A DNA stretch of 64,000 bases, from the IMG/VR virus record IMGVR_UViG_3300027763_000050, positions 1-64,000 of that record, one strand, 5' to 3'. Of the stretch, positions 8,366-16,609 are shown piece by piece (positions within the stretch are counted from its first letter, which is position 1; every line of letters starts with the position of its first letter). A program made the position numbers and the translations under genes. Origin of the DNA: a virus. The notes below the pieces were generated by a model. It had not been told where the DNA came from and did not search any database. It saw nothing but the letters and a program-made list of their open reading frames with translations.

Positions 8366-8956
8366 ATGACTCCAGAGCACTGGGATCAGTACATGTATGG
8401 CCTTGTTGAGCTAACCCCCAAGACAGCCCGTAAGAAATTTAAGCAATCAATTAAAGATGCTTGGGGCGGTTGCGCGTACTGCGGCAGAACGCACGGCAGT
8501 TCCGGGGAAGAAATATCACTTACATTGGATCACGTCAGGCCTCGCTCCAAGGGCGGTAACTCCCTGAGATCCAATCTGGTTGCGGCATGCACACGCTGTA
8601 ACGTCAGCAAGGCTTCAGAAGAGTGGAAGGAATGGTACTCACGCCAACCCTTTTACTGTGCCGATAGGGAGCAGCGCATCACTACATGGCTCGAACCATG
8701 TAAGTGGAGCGATCCATATAAATTCTTCATGGATTTCAACGGAGGGTATTGTGGGCAAACGACTGACGATGGAGCAGGAATACCTGCTACGCCGTATTGC
8801 GCTGGAGGCTCAGGAGCTGACCCAGGAGGAGTTGATCAGCGCACTTTGCGATTCCTGGGCGGCACGGTTTCAGCAGAAATTTACCTTCATGAAAATGTCT
8901 CGCTCGGCGGGATACTCGTTCAAAATGCAGGAGAAAGCTCCATGCGGTGTGCCTAA
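8366..8956 (+). CDS. HNH endonuclease
   Basis: Classic HNH fold in residues 30-80: CAYCG (first zinc pair), LTLDHVRPRSKGG (catalytic His) and ACTRCNVSK (second pair). This is a metal-dependent DNA nuclease, possibly a packaging-associated or homing enzyme. The final 68 residues overlap the next gene in another frame and look unlike protein, so the functional part probably ends near residue 130. Confidence 0.85.
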   Translation: MTPEHWDQYMYGLVELTPKTARKKFKQSIKDAWGGCAYCGRTHGSSGEEISLTLDHVRPRSKGGNSLRSNLVAACTRCNVSKASEEWKEWYSRQPFYCADREQRITTWLEPCKWSDPYKFFMDFNGGYCGQTTDDGAGIPATPYCAGGSGADPGGVDQRTLRFLGGTVSAEIYLHENVSLGGILVQNAGESSMRCA

Positions 8957-9095
8957 AACTCAAGAAGAGTTTGCAGAGATGATGGGGTTTACTCCTACAA
9001 TTAAGCAAGCTGAAGAGTTCGCACAAGAACTTTATCAGGACGCTTCCATGGAGCTAGACATGGAGGAAATCATCGACAGCACTGACAATCTGTGA
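8751..9095 (+). CDS. NblA-like phycobilisome degradation adaptor (putative), 114 aa
   Basis: GTG 8751 has a GGAGGG Shine-Dalgarno 4 bases upstream. An alternative ATG is at 8769. Residues 6-45 (MEQEYLLRR, EAQELTQEELISAL) align with the NblA helix-turn-helix signature (EQ-x-F, about 13 residues, then S/T-R/Q-E-x-L). NblA recruits Clp protease to phycobilisomes, and virus copies are known from cyanophages. This protein is about twice the usual NblA length, with an acidic C-terminal extension. It starts inside the HNH gene and its stop overlaps the next start (GTGA). Homology is judged by eye. Confidence 0.5.
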   Translation: MGKRLTMEQEYLLRRIALEAQELTQEELISALCDSWAARFQQKFTFMKMSRSAGYSFKMQEKAPCGVPKTQEEFAEMMGFTPTIKQAEEFAQELYQDASMELDMEEIIDSTDNL

Positions 9096-10252
9096 CTTAC
9101 CGCAAACAGGACGCTCAAGCAATTGTCCAGTCAGCTAAACAGTTGGGTGTTGACCCAGGCAGCCTCGCTGGTCTATTTGAGCTGGAATCAGGCGGCGACC
9201 CTAACATCTGGGGCGGAGAAGGCGGCAAATACCGAGGCCTAATTCAGTTCGGCCCTGATGCCAGGCGGGAAGTCGGGCTGCCAAATAAAAGCATGTCCGT
9301 CACGGAGCAATTGCCATACGTAGAAAGGTATTTACGACAAAGAGGATTTCAGCCTGGTAAGATGGGTGCCAAGGAGCTTTATCGAACAGTATTAGTAGGA
9401 AATCCCTTTCAGGGCGGAACGGATTCCTTCGGTACAAATTCAGATAAAGCCGCAGCAAGAATGGCCCCAGGTGGCGACCTCTACAAGCGAGGGCTTGGGA
9501 GGATTCAATCAGGCCTAGGCAGCTCCTTATCACCAACCGCGACAAGCGGAGTAAGCAGCAGTTCAAAGCCTATGGATTTTATGGGGCAACAAGTGTCAGC
9601 GCCAATGGAGGAATCAGTGCGTCCTCCCATGGCGGGAGACATATTTTCGGCTCCTGCGGGGGAAGAGTCAGGTGAAATGAGTCCTCACCTAGCAGCCGCG
9701 ACGGACGCAATGATGAAGGCACTTGATATGAGCTCAACGCCGACTCCTGCCAATGACGCGGCCATTGGAGTCAGCACAGCACTGGCCGGGAGCGAGGTAC
9801 CCGCAGGTATTAGCGGGGCTCCCACGGTAAAAGTTGGAGACGTAGTTGATCGGGCGGGGCGATCATCATTGGGGTTAAACAAGGGTGTTGGCGAGGCCTG
9901 CGCTATCAGTGCGGCAACAATACTGAACAAGATGGGAAGAAACGTGCCAGTCCCTAGCGGCAAGAGCTGGGATGGATTGTCTACCGGTGGGGCGCTGGCA
10001 TCAAGGTTCTTCAATGATCAGGTGGCGACAAAGATACCCATTAGCCAGGTGCAGCCTGGGGATCCAATTGCGTTTGCTAATACCTATGGCAACTGGGGGC
10101 CAGGAACAATTACTCATGTCGGGGTGGCAGCGGGCAAAGATCCAAATACCGGCCAACTAATGATGTACGACCACTCGTCAAGATCTGGAGTAGTAAAAAG
10201 GCCGGTTAGCACTTTTGCTCAGCCTCTTTACGCCGCAAGACTCAGGGATTAG
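9092..10252 (+). CDS. Virion lysin: lytic transglycosylase-like + CHAP/NlpC-like
   Basis: 386 aa. The N-terminal domain (residues 5-100) has the goose-lysozyme/SLT-like pattern LAGLFELESGGDP...GLIQFG, with the catalytic Glu in ELES. A Ser/Thr/Pro-rich linker of about 120 residues follows. The C-terminal domain (residues 245-386) has EACAISAATILNKMG and later THVGVAAGKD, as in CHAP or NlpC/P60-type hydrolases with Cys and His. The protein probably opens the peptidoglycan during entry. Its GTG overlaps the previous stop. Confidence 0.7.
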   Translation: MTYRKQDAQAIVQSAKQLGVDPGSLAGLFELESGGDPNIWGGEGGKYRGLIQFGPDARREVGLPNKSMSVTEQLPYVERYLRQRGFQPGKMGAKELYRTVLVGNPFQGGTDSFGTNSDKAAARMAPGGDLYKRGLGRIQSGLGSSLSPTATSGVSSSSKPMDFMGQQVSAPMEESVRPPMAGDIFSAPAGEESGEMSPHLAAATDAMMKALDMSSTPTPANDAAIGVSTALAGSEVPAGISGAPTVKVGDVVDRAGRSSLGLNKGVGEACAISAATILNKMGRNVPVPSGKSWDGLSTGGALASRFFNDQVATKIPISQVQPGDPIAFANTYGNWGPGTITHVGVAAGKDPNTGQLMMYDHSSRSGVVKRPVSTFAQPLYAARLRD

Positions 10253-10324
10253 CGGCGACAGATTGGGATACTGGCAAAAGGAAAAGCAGATACATTGCCG
10301 GGGACAACAAATGCCCGTCAATCA

Positions 10325-10762
10325 ATGGATGCTTTTATCCAGGTAGTGGCACCAGGTTTGCTGGGAGTCGGGGCTACCGCACTGTCCTGGGCGGCCGGCA
10401 AGGCGGTTCAGCGCACAAAGATGAAACGGATCATGCCTGTCTTGGCCCGGGCGTATTCAATTCTTGACCCGCTGCTAAATACGTACATCAAGTCTTACAG
10501 CGGCTCAGACGTGGAGTTTGCGTTCAAGAGCGTTATCTACGCCATGGCCGACGGCGAGCTAACACCAGGGGAAATTAAGACCGCCCTGGGGGAAGCACAG
10601 CGACGTTGGTTGCCATCCCGTGCGGCCGGTAAAACCATTGACCCCGAAAATGTCACGGGGAGAATGGTGGCCGAGGTTAATAAGACCATACAGCTTGATC
10701 CGCACAACCGTGACATAAGCGCATTGGCTAACACACTAACTCTGATTGGAAAGTATCACTAA
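10325..10762 (+). CDS. Membrane-anchored hypothetical protein, 145 aa
   Basis: I prefer ATG 10325 to the TTG at 10295. The first 30 residues form a hydrophobic segment (VVAPGLLGVGATALSWAAG) followed by basic residues. The rest is soluble and helical, with TPGEIKTAL. Its place after a lysin suggests a lysis or virion-membrane role, but no family is recognised. Confidence 0.6.
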   Translation: MDAFIQVVAPGLLGVGATALSWAAGKAVQRTKMKRIMPVLARAYSILDPLLNTYIKSYSGSDVEFAFKSVIYAMADGELTPGEIKTALGEAQRRWLPSRAAGKTIDPENVTGRMVAEVNKTIQLDPHNRDISALANTLTLIGKYH

Positions 10763-11106
10763 TGGAATTCCTAATAGCCGGCGCCCTTTCGGCAATTATC
10801 GGAGCGGGGGTCGGAGGCGGCCTGGTGAATATTGGTCGGGGGAGACAGGACAAATCCCTGTCAAGCCGTTTGGCTAATCTGGAGCAGACCGTTCCCGAGT
10901 TGATCTCCAGGAGCGAGGTTCAAACGGCATTTCAGCAAGCCGCCCAAATCCAGGCCCAGCAAATTGCCCAACAACAGGCTGCTCAGCAGTTTTCAGTGCA
11001 GCCCCCTCGTGCAGGCGCTGAATTGAACGGACAGATTAACGAGCAGTTAAAAGGACTAGACAATCGGCTGCGGCAGGTTTACAGCCAATTTGGGCTACAG
11101 GGTTAA
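10762..11106 (+). CDS. Membrane protein with Gln-rich coiled coil, 114 aa
   Basis: The ATG overlaps the last base of the previous stop (TAATG). A glycine-rich transmembrane segment at residues 3-22 is followed by a long helical region rich in Gln and Ala. The layout of one membrane anchor and a coiled coil fits a spanin-like or virion-injection protein. The function is inferred only from layout. Confidence 0.6.
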   Translation: MEFLIAGALSAIIGAGVGGGLVNIGRGRQDKSLSSRLANLEQTVPELISRSEVQTAFQQAAQIQAQQIAQQQAAQQFSVQPPRAGAELNGQINEQLKGLDNRLRQVYSQFGLQG

Positions 11107-11432
11107 TCAATCCCATCGTCGTTATCAAACCAGCGCGGGTTAGAGACCGACGAAGACTTGAATGTGCAGGGGGCGGCCAAACCGTCTCCTGTATCAAGGA
11201 CCAGTCGCTGCAGCAAGTTAGTGGGGAGTTTGCCGCAATGGGAGCGCTCTGCGGCCCTAAGTAGCAGCCCCAGGGGCTTCTCAAAATCTCCCAGTCCGCA
11301 GGGGCGGCTATCGGATATTGAGGACAAAGAATCAATAGCTTGGGCCAGATAACTGCCGGTTCGCTGATCGCCGGCCCACTGCTGGGAGAAAACGCGGGCT
11401 GCGAGGGAATGAAATCTCATGGTTGGTTCCAT
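11103..11432 (-). CDS. Hypothetical protein, 109 aa
   Basis: It is convergent with the gene ending at 11106. ATG 11432 or the second ATG at 11420 may be the start. It has a mixed helical body and an acidic C-terminus (RWFDNDDGID). No family is recognised. It is divergent from the gene at 11473. Confidence 0.55.
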   Translation of the reverse strand: MEPTMRFHSLAARVFSQQWAGDQRTGSYLAQAIDSLSSISDSRPCGLGDFEKPLGLLLRAAERSHCGKLPTNLLQRLVLDTGDGLAAPCTFKSSSVSNPRWFDNDDGID

Positions 11433-11472
11433 TTTCGTAAGATAGATAAAAGCCCGAACCAGGGCATGCAGA

Positions 11473-11856
11473 GTGCAAGCCGTGGATCGAAGATACAGCC
11501 AAAACCGCTTTTACGACGGCACTAGGGCAACCGCTCGAAATGAGCAAAGGGGTGACGCCTTGGTGCGTCGGTACCTGGGCAGGGCTAGGCAGGAGAACAG
11601 ATTTGCCCAGGATTTCGGGGGAAGCACGGGCGGGCAGTCGAGCATGGATTACAGATCTGGTGGCGGTAAAGTCTCCAGCCTGCGTCGCCAAGAAAGGGAA
11701 AGCGGAAACGCTGTATTTGAATCCGAAGGGAGTGGCCAGCTGGGGGCGGCGGCGGAACTTAAGGCGGCCCGGCCCAAGTCTTACTACGCCCTCAAGCCCG
11801 GCGATGGATTTAGTCCGTCTCAGGAGGAGCTTGACCAACAGAATTTGATGCCGTAG
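11473..11856 (+). CDS. Arg/Gln/Gly-rich hypothetical protein, 127 aa
   Basis: Probable GTG start. The composition (Arg, Gln, Gly, Ser; few hydrophobics) resembles small virion-internal or DNA-binding proteins. Its end overlaps the convergent gene at 11810-12280 by 47 bases. The start codon lies within a TGCAGAGTGCAAG sequence related to the dyads at 14610 and 16882. Confidence 0.5.
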   Translation: MQAVDRRYSQNRFYDGTRATARNEQRGDALVRRYLGRARQENRFAQDFGGSTGGQSSMDYRSGGGKVSSLRRQERESGNAVFESEGSGQLGAAAELKAARPKSYYALKPGDGFSPSQEELDQQNLMP

Positions 11857-12280
11857 GTGGCCACTGGATTTCGACCCAGTTAGACGAAATACGGGTGGCA
11901 TTGGGCTGGGTTCGCAGGGACAGGTATCGAATAACTTCGTCGGCGCTGTAACCCTCAACCTTAAAAAGACAGCGACCGCCTGTGTCCCATTCGTCATCGT
12001 CATAGGGATCCCACCAACGGCCAACGGTGAAGGGGGATTCCTGGAGAAGGCGATAATCCGGCATCTGCTGATGAGCAAAATGAATCCGCCGCGCAAGATC
12101 AGCAATTCGCCGCATAACAAGTGGGGTTAATTGGCCGCGCTCCTCCTCCGATGCGGGGAGCGCATCACGCCACATAAGCCAAGAGTCAAGGACTATTGCC
12201 CGCCATGAACTCCACCAGACACCAGTTGGCAGTCTGAATTCATCGCCTGGCACCATGCTGAAAGGAAGATGTAACGACAT
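11810..12280 (-). CDS. Hypothetical protein, 156 aa
   Basis: Last gene of the leftward run that begins with dCMP deaminase. Trp-rich segments (VWWSSWRAIV, RWWDPYDDDEWD) and a conserved-looking end (NWVEIQWPP) suggest a compact folded protein. No family is recognised. Only four bases separate it from the methylase-like gene upstream. Confidence 0.65.
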   Translation of the reverse strand: MSLHLPFSMVPGDEFRLPTGVWWSSWRAIVLDSWLMWRDALPASEEERGQLTPLVMRRIADLARRIHFAHQQMPDYRLLQESPFTVGRWWDPYDDDEWDTGGRCLFKVEGYSADEVIRYLSLRTQPNATRISSNWVEIQWPPTASNSVGQAPPETD

Positions 12281-12284
12281 GGAT

Positions 12285-12908
12285 CTAGGCGTAAGGTTTT
12301 TTGTGAAGGGTTTCCCAGTTTTGCCGCCAAGTTATATCGCCAGAATCTGAGTTCATTACGACCCTGCCGATTGGGCCACAGATTCCATAGAAAGCAGCCA
12401 AGCGTTCATGAAACTGCCGCGGTTCAGCAGGTGGCAGGAAAACGATGTAGGTCCAAGTGGACGGGTAGGTATCAAAAAACTGTTCAAGGTCCGGGTCAAA
12501 CCACTGGCTCCTTAGTCGCCTAAATGGGAATGCAAGAGGGAAATCCCAAGACCAAGGCGTTTTGCAGAGGGCTTCATTCGATGAAGTGATCAGCACCGCT
12601 TGCCTAATATCACCGGCCCGATACGCCTCCCAGCAACGGGTAAAAAGCCTTGTTGTTACCGGAACGCCAAACGGAGAGAAGGCAAGGACTCGGGTGTCTT
12701 TGCAAACATTCCAGTCTTGGCGGCAGGCTTCTTCTAAGGAAAGCTTGTTGCGGTCAAAGTAATTTTTAGCAAGGACAGCTTTATTGGCAGTCTCACAGGA
12801 GAAAGGATCGAGATCAATGCCGCCCATAGCAGAGCGGGCGATTGTGATTGCGACCTTGGGTGGGGCTATTTCGCTGCGAATTGGTTCAAGAAACTTTTTC
12901 TTGGTCAC
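12285..12908 (-). CDS. DNA N6-adenine methyltransferase-like protein with altered catalytic motif
   Basis: 207 aa. The N-terminal half matches the phage Dam-like methylase family (PF05869 type): GGIDLDPFSCETANKAV, then AKNYFDR and a Trp-containing segment. At the expected catalytic motif (N/D-P-P-Y/F) this protein reads VLAFSPFGVP, so Asn is replaced by Ser and one Pro is missing. It may be inactive or use a changed motif. Its end and start overlap or abut neighbours in the leftward operon with ThyX. Confidence 0.65.
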   Translation of the reverse strand: MTKKKFLEPIRSEIAPPKVAITIARSAMGGIDLDPFSCETANKAVLAKNYFDRNKLSLEEACRQDWNVCKDTRVLAFSPFGVPVTTRLFTRCWEAYRAGDIRQAVLITSSNEALCKTPWSWDFPLAFPFRRLRSQWFDPDLEQFFDTYPSTWTYIVFLPPAEPRQFHERLAAFYGICGPIGRVVMNSDSGDITWRQNWETLHKKPYA

Positions 12909-13357
12909 GGTTTATATTCCTCCAGCATGGCAAGGATTGCGCGGGCTGGCTGATCACGAGTAATTATCAGCAATTCAAGACGAGAGCCATCAAGGAGCAA
13001 GATTGGTACATATTTTTCAGTGTTTAATTCAGTCAGCTTGAGGGCAATTTCGGCAAGACTGGCGGCAATCGCGGTGTCGCCTTCTGCAATCGCAAGGTCT
13101 TTGTCTGCATGGATCTCGTCAAGGGTCATGTAGCCAGACGGGCCGGCTTTTTTGGCAAGACGATTGACCAGTACACCTGGGCCCTGGGCGGAAAAACCGG
13201 CATCAAACAGATTTATTTGATCGGCCAGAATCGCTTCACAGGCCAGAGTGTTGTATTTGAGTGAGGCCTCATTGTCAGCAATTGAGCCACCACCGTGGTT
13301 AGAAAAGAAGTGGTGAACAAATTCAACGCGGGTGGGTCTAGTGCGGGGTGACTTCAT
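12905..13357 (-). CDS. Hypothetical protein, 150 aa
   Basis: Overlaps the next gene by 4 bases (ATGA type) and the previous one by 20. It is mixed alpha/beta with a C-terminal beta-alpha segment (YVPILLLDGSRLELLIITRD). No family is recognised. It is co-transcribed with thyX and the methylase-like gene. Confidence 0.65.
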   Translation of the reverse strand: MKSPRTRPTRVEFVHHFFSNHGGGSIADNEASLKYNTLACEAILADQINLFDAGFSAQGPGVLVNRLAKKAGPSGYMTLDEIHADKDLAIAEGDTAIAASLAEIALKLTELNTEKYVPILLLDGSRLELLIITRDQPARAILAMLEEYKP

Positions 13358-13592
13358 GGAATCGTACGGCGAGGTGATCGGTTAAAAGTTCAACGGCTGT
13401 GCAAAGGCCAAGGAGTTCGGGCTGATCGTTCATGCGACGCAGAACTTCTGCCGTTTCACTCATTAGCCCGTGCGCGGTAATTACCTTGTCGAGCAGGTGA
13501 TGCAGCTCTAAACAGCTAAGATCTTGATCCATTCGAGAATCTGAAAAATCCTCTAAAGCAAGTTCAAGATCTTCAGGGCCAAATGGAGTCAT
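13338..13592 (-). CDS. Small acidic helical protein, 84 aa
   Basis: Rich in Leu, Glu and Asp, predicted all-helical (LELALEDF, LELHHLLDKVI). It overlaps both neighbours, as is typical for this leftward operon. No family is recognised. Confidence 0.6.
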   Translation of the reverse strand: MTPFGPEDLELALEDFSDSRMDQDLSCLELHHLLDKVITAHGLMSETAEVLRRMNDQPELLGLCTAVELLTDHLAVRFHEVTPH

Positions 13593-13867
13593 GGTGATTC
13601 CTCATTGGTTTGGGTTTGCTGTTGCTGAGCCGATAAGCAGTCGCCAATCGTGAAGTCTTTGTCAATGCCTTTGGCGTATACCAAGGTGTCAACGCTCCAA
13701 CCAACTGGCGGCTCATTTAGCTCTTCTGAATGCGCATCCCAGCCCCAGTTGCAGGAATCCTTTATGGCGTCCCAGATGAAATCATTGATAGCAGCAGGAG
13801 CGGAAGTAGACCACGCAAAGTAGGTGGTAGAAACTTCGACCTTGAATAGCTGGCGATTATCTGTCAC
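13589..13867 (-). CDS. Hypothetical protein, 92 aa
   Basis: A short N-terminal beta segment (LFKVEVSTTYFAWS), then an aromatic-rich middle and a Gln/Thr-rich tail. Four-base overlaps join it to ThyX upstream and the 84-aa protein downstream. No family is recognised. Confidence 0.6.
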   Translation of the reverse strand: MTDNRQLFKVEVSTTYFAWSTSAPAAINDFIWDAIKDSCNWGWDAHSEELNEPPVGWSVDTLVYAKGIDKDFTIGDCLSAQQQQTQTNEESP

Positions 13868-14574
13868 GGGGCAAGCCTCGCTTTACCGCAGCGATGATTT
13901 ACCCACCAGCCGGTGACTTCTGGGGCCCAGCGTTTGATTTGTGCAAGAGTCATTTCCATCAACTGACGGATTTCATATTGCGCATTGGGCTTAAGTCTCA
14001 TGTCGAGAATGTGCAGCCAGGAGCGCAGACTGCCGCTGACAAGGCCGCACTGGAAATAGGTAGTTACCAAGACTTGCCTGGCCTGCTCCTCTGGGACGCC
14101 TCGATCCCTTAAACGTTTGTAGTCATGGGCCGAACTTAGACATATGGCCAGGTGTTCCTCGACGTCATCGTCAGTCCAGGCGACAACTTCCCCTTGGCGG
14201 TCACGGTAATTACCAGGCGGGCGGACGTAGAAAACTTCTTCTACTAAACGCTTACCCTCGGCAACATCGACGACACGCGCCCCGGTGTATCGAAGGGATT
14301 GAAAGTCGCAGGTGATATGACGATGAGTGCGGAGTTGCATCATCGTGTTGTGGTCAGCCTGAATTGCTAGCGAAATCTGAGGGTGCTCAAGGGGGCCGTA
14401 GTGACCACGGTCGCCAGCCAAGAGCCGTGAGACGCAAATTTCACCGCACTTGGCTTCATCAAGCGGGGTGTCGACTACATAGTCCTCGCTGTAGTCGGTG
14501 TGCATAGCCAGGTAGGCCGTGCGCTGGGGGAGTTCGGTGGCCGCAACAGTGGCTACCTGAAAGGGGGCTTGCAC
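13864..14574 (-). CDS. thyX: Flavin-dependent thymidylate synthase
   Basis: Makes dTMP from dUMP using FAD, NADPH and methylenetetrahydrofolate. The ThyX signature is present as QLRTHRHITCDFQSLRYTG (the RHR...S...RY motif in its cyanobacterial/viral variant). EHPQISLAIQ lies before it, and RSWLHILDMR...AQYEIRQL near the C-terminus binds dUMP. 236 aa is typical. GTG 14574 is the likely start. With the dCMP deaminase upstream it would raise the thymidylate supply for viral DNA. Confidence 0.92.
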   Translation of the reverse strand: MQAPFQVATVAATELPQRTAYLAMHTDYSEDYVVDTPLDEAKCGEICVSRLLAGDRGHYGPLEHPQISLAIQADHNTMMQLRTHRHITCDFQSLRYTGARVVDVAEGKRLVEEVFYVRPPGNYRDRQGEVVAWTDDDVEEHLAICLSSAHDYKRLRDRGVPEEQARQVLVTTYFQCGLVSGSLRSWLHILDMRLKPNAQYEIRQLMEMTLAQIKRWAPEVTGWWVNHRCGKARLAP

Positions 14575-14594
14575 GGGGATTGCGTGACTGGGCG

Positions 14595-14626
14595 CAGTGT
14601 AAGCCCTGTCTTGCAGACTGCAAGCC
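14595..14626 (-). promoter_or_regulatory. thyX promoter with an overlapping dyad
   Basis: Leftward TTGCAG, 16 bases, then TACACT, ending about 21 bases before the thyX GTG. The -35 region lies inside the palindrome CTTGCAG-A-CTGCAAG (14610-14624), which would suit a repressor. Related CTTGC-N5-GCAAG sites occur at 16882 and, in degenerate form, 11470. Confidence 0.45.
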
Positions 14627-14660
14627 CTAATTTGTTTCGATTGAGTTAAGACCCCTCAGG

Positions 14661-15503
14661 TTAAGCGTTCTTTATGTCGGCTAGAAGCGTCTGGTAGTAA
14701 GCCATGGGGTCTTTTACGGATGGGACCTTTATGCCCTTGAGGTTAGAAATAGCCGAACTCATTGCATCGCCAGTCTCCTCAGCGCTGAGGTATGCCATGT
14801 CGTGGAGATAGTTAATACCCTTGCGTGAATTCTCCTTGTCGTCGTCTGCATCGGCAAGAGTTGCCATTGTTGCCTGATCAGAGGTACCTGGTCGTGATGG
14901 CGGCTTGCTGAGGGCGTCGCTCCAGATCTTGGCTTTACTGGCCGGCGAAGTATCCCTGAATGTTTGAGCTCGATTAACGGCATCGGCATAGCGAGAGTTA
15001 ACGGGGAGCGGTGCTGATGCGGTGCTTGAGGGTGCGGTGCCTGAAGATGTGGCGTCTTTTGGGGTGTAGAACGCCGTGCCTTCGTATGAGTACCCAAAGT
15101 CCTGCCCCGGCTTGCCCTTAAGCCTTGCTATTTCATCTGCGTCAGAGGTAAAGACGTAGTCCCCTTTGATATTCCTGAAGCGTCCAACCGCATTCCGGTT
15201 ATTGGCAGCCTGGGTAAACGCTCTGCCAGTATTCTCCTCTAACGTATATCCGTGCTCAGTAGTGGCCTTATCCCGCTCTTCGTCGCTGGTCGTCAGCAGA
15301 TGTCCACCGGTTTGAGAATTGAATAGGCGGTAGACCTTGGCAGCACCTGAGTTCTCGGGTGAGTCATCAAGAAGATTAAAAGCAGTGCCTTCCTTTTTGA
15401 ATTGCCCTGCCCGTTCAAGAGCCTCCTGTTCCGGGGTATTGGTAGTAATGTGATGCTGACCAGTAGTCGGATTGAAGTAACGAACTGCAGCAGTGCTAGC
15501 CAT
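14661..15503 (-). CDS. DUF5648-repeat protein, 280 aa
   Basis: Three copies of a beta-repeat (VRYFNPTTGQHHITT, VYRLFNSQTGGHLLTT, GRFRNIKGDYVFT), each ending in a Gly-aromatic or Gly-Thr-Ala-Phe step (GTAFNLL, GTAFYTP). They match the DUF5648 repeat found in bacterial surface and extracellular proteins. The C-terminal third is helical. It could be a virion decoration or host-surface-binding protein. It has its own CTAGAAT promoter-like site (15525-15531) and is therefore probably separately expressed. Confidence 0.65.
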   Translation of the reverse strand: MASTAAVRYFNPTTGQHHITTNTPEQEALERAGQFKKEGTAFNLLDDSPENSGAAKVYRLFNSQTGGHLLTTSDEERDKATTEHGYTLEENTGRAFTQAANNRNAVGRFRNIKGDYVFTSDADEIARLKGKPGQDFGYSYEGTAFYTPKDATSSGTAPSSTASAPLPVNSRYADAVNRAQTFRDTSPASKAKIWSDALSKPPSRPGTSDQATMATLADADDDKENSRKGINYLHDMAYLSAEETGDAMSSAISNLKGIKVPSVKDPMAYYQTLLADIKNA

Positions 15504-15524
15504 CTGAAAATCTACGTTATGTCA

Positions 15525-15531
15525 ATTCTAG
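15525..15531 (-). promoter_or_regulatory. CTAGAAT -10-like element (leftward)
   Basis: Reads CTAGAAT on the minus strand, 21 bases before the ATG at 15503. It is the only clear minus-strand copy of this element I found. Confidence 0.5.
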
Positions 15532-15535
15532 GGAA

Positions 15536-16195
15536 TTAAGTTTCTTCTTCTTCCTCTTCCTGCGCTTGGTCTTCCAGTAGGTCAATACGGTCCCTGAGCC
15601 ACTGGCCGCCTTCCTTGATCATTAAGCTATGGAAATCAGGGGCGCGGACCTTGGAGAGATGAATGAAGTTATTGGTTTCATTCATTAATTTTTGGACGGA
15701 GAACTCAAGGTCAAGTTTGTCAAAGCCTCTGCCGTCACGGAAATGCGGTATGCCCTTAGCCCTGTAATGCAAGGGGTTTACGCAGAATTTATTGTCACAG
15801 AGTCGCTCAAGGGGTAGCCGGCCGATGTCACCCCACGTCGTCCAGACAGCAAAGCGAGACGCGGAAAAAACCGGAGTTGAGCTCCAGTGCCTGGGGACCC
15901 TGAAATAAGCGGAGCCGCGATGGATTAAGCCGTGCCAATCCCAGCATGTATCGGGCGATTGGAGTTCAACAAAGGACCAAAACCTGAGGAATCTTTTACG
16001 CCAGGCTCGGTGAATTTTGTGGATGTCAAGGGATATGCGCCCTTCAGCAAAGCGGGCACAGCAACGGACACAAGCGCAACTATCGGAGTAACGGGGTATT
16101 TTATTGTCTCTTGTGCCGTACGAGTGTTCAGCGAAAGGGCAAGGCGCTGACTGGACTACCTCAGAGTGCAGATTTACAGGTATTGTCCACACCAT
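15536..16195 (-). CDS. HNH-type nuclease-like protein with poly-Glu tail
   Basis: 219 aa. The pattern CWDWHG...ASRFAVWTTWGDI...LCDNKFCVNPLHYR is that of intron-type HNH homing nucleases (CDNxxCVNPxH). The residue usually His before the first Cys is Arg here (ERLCDN), so activity is uncertain. The N-terminus has several Cys pairs (CACVRCC) and the protein ends in EEEEEET. It lies in the dCMP deaminase-thyX run. Confidence 0.6.
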   Translation of the reverse strand: MVWTIPVNLHSEVVQSAPCPFAEHSYGTRDNKIPRYSDSCACVRCCARFAEGRISLDIHKIHRAWRKRFLRFWSFVELQSPDTCWDWHGLIHRGSAYFRVPRHWSSTPVFSASRFAVWTTWGDIGRLPLERLCDNKFCVNPLHYRAKGIPHFRDGRGFDKLDLEFSVQKLMNETNNFIHLSKVRAPDFHSLMIKEGGQWLRDRIDLLEDQAQEEEEEET

Positions 16196-16351
16196 GGCAT
16201 AACAGGTCGTAAAGAGAATCTATCGAAAAGTGCGGGACTTACGCTTGACCCTTGCATCAGAGGCTCTTCCTACAGCCAAATTGATGTCCGCTGTCAGACC
16301 CCAAATGGGGAGAGTCGCGCCGGGGCCTGCCCCCGACTAGCCGCCCGCAGA

Positions 16352-16609
16352 TCAATCAGCTTTTAGCAGCCGGTTGACAGCGTGTTTACGGGGGCTCTGC
16401 AGACCGTCCCATACGACCATTGCGTAGGTAGTTGTGTATCCGCGGGAATTGCGGTCAATCACCAGCTCAGTGACTTTGCCGTGACGAATTTCTGAGACGC
16501 AGCGAACAAAGTCACTGAACCCAGGGCTAGAAGGGGTTGCAACGTGAACTCCTTGATTGGAGCGTTCGATAACTCGATCACCAATGCCAAGGCGGGATTT
16601 AGTAGTCAT
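16352..16609 (-). CDS. Small beta-rich protein, 85 aa
   Basis: Start at ATG 16609, which overlaps the stop of the upstream gene. LGIGDRVIER at the start and YAMVVWDGLQSP near the end suggest a KOW/SH3-like small barrel. The upstream neighbour has a similar opening, so they may be related. Function unknown. Confidence 0.6.
   Translation of the reverse strand: MTTKSRLGIGDRVIERSNQGVHVATPSSPGFSDFVRCVSEIRHGKVTELVIDRNSRGYTTTYAMVVWDGLQSPRKHAVNRLLKAD

Noticed and set aside
11332-12120. Minus-strand 262-aa ORF
   Set aside because: It overlaps three better ORFs and has an Arg/Pro/Leu-rich shadow composition.
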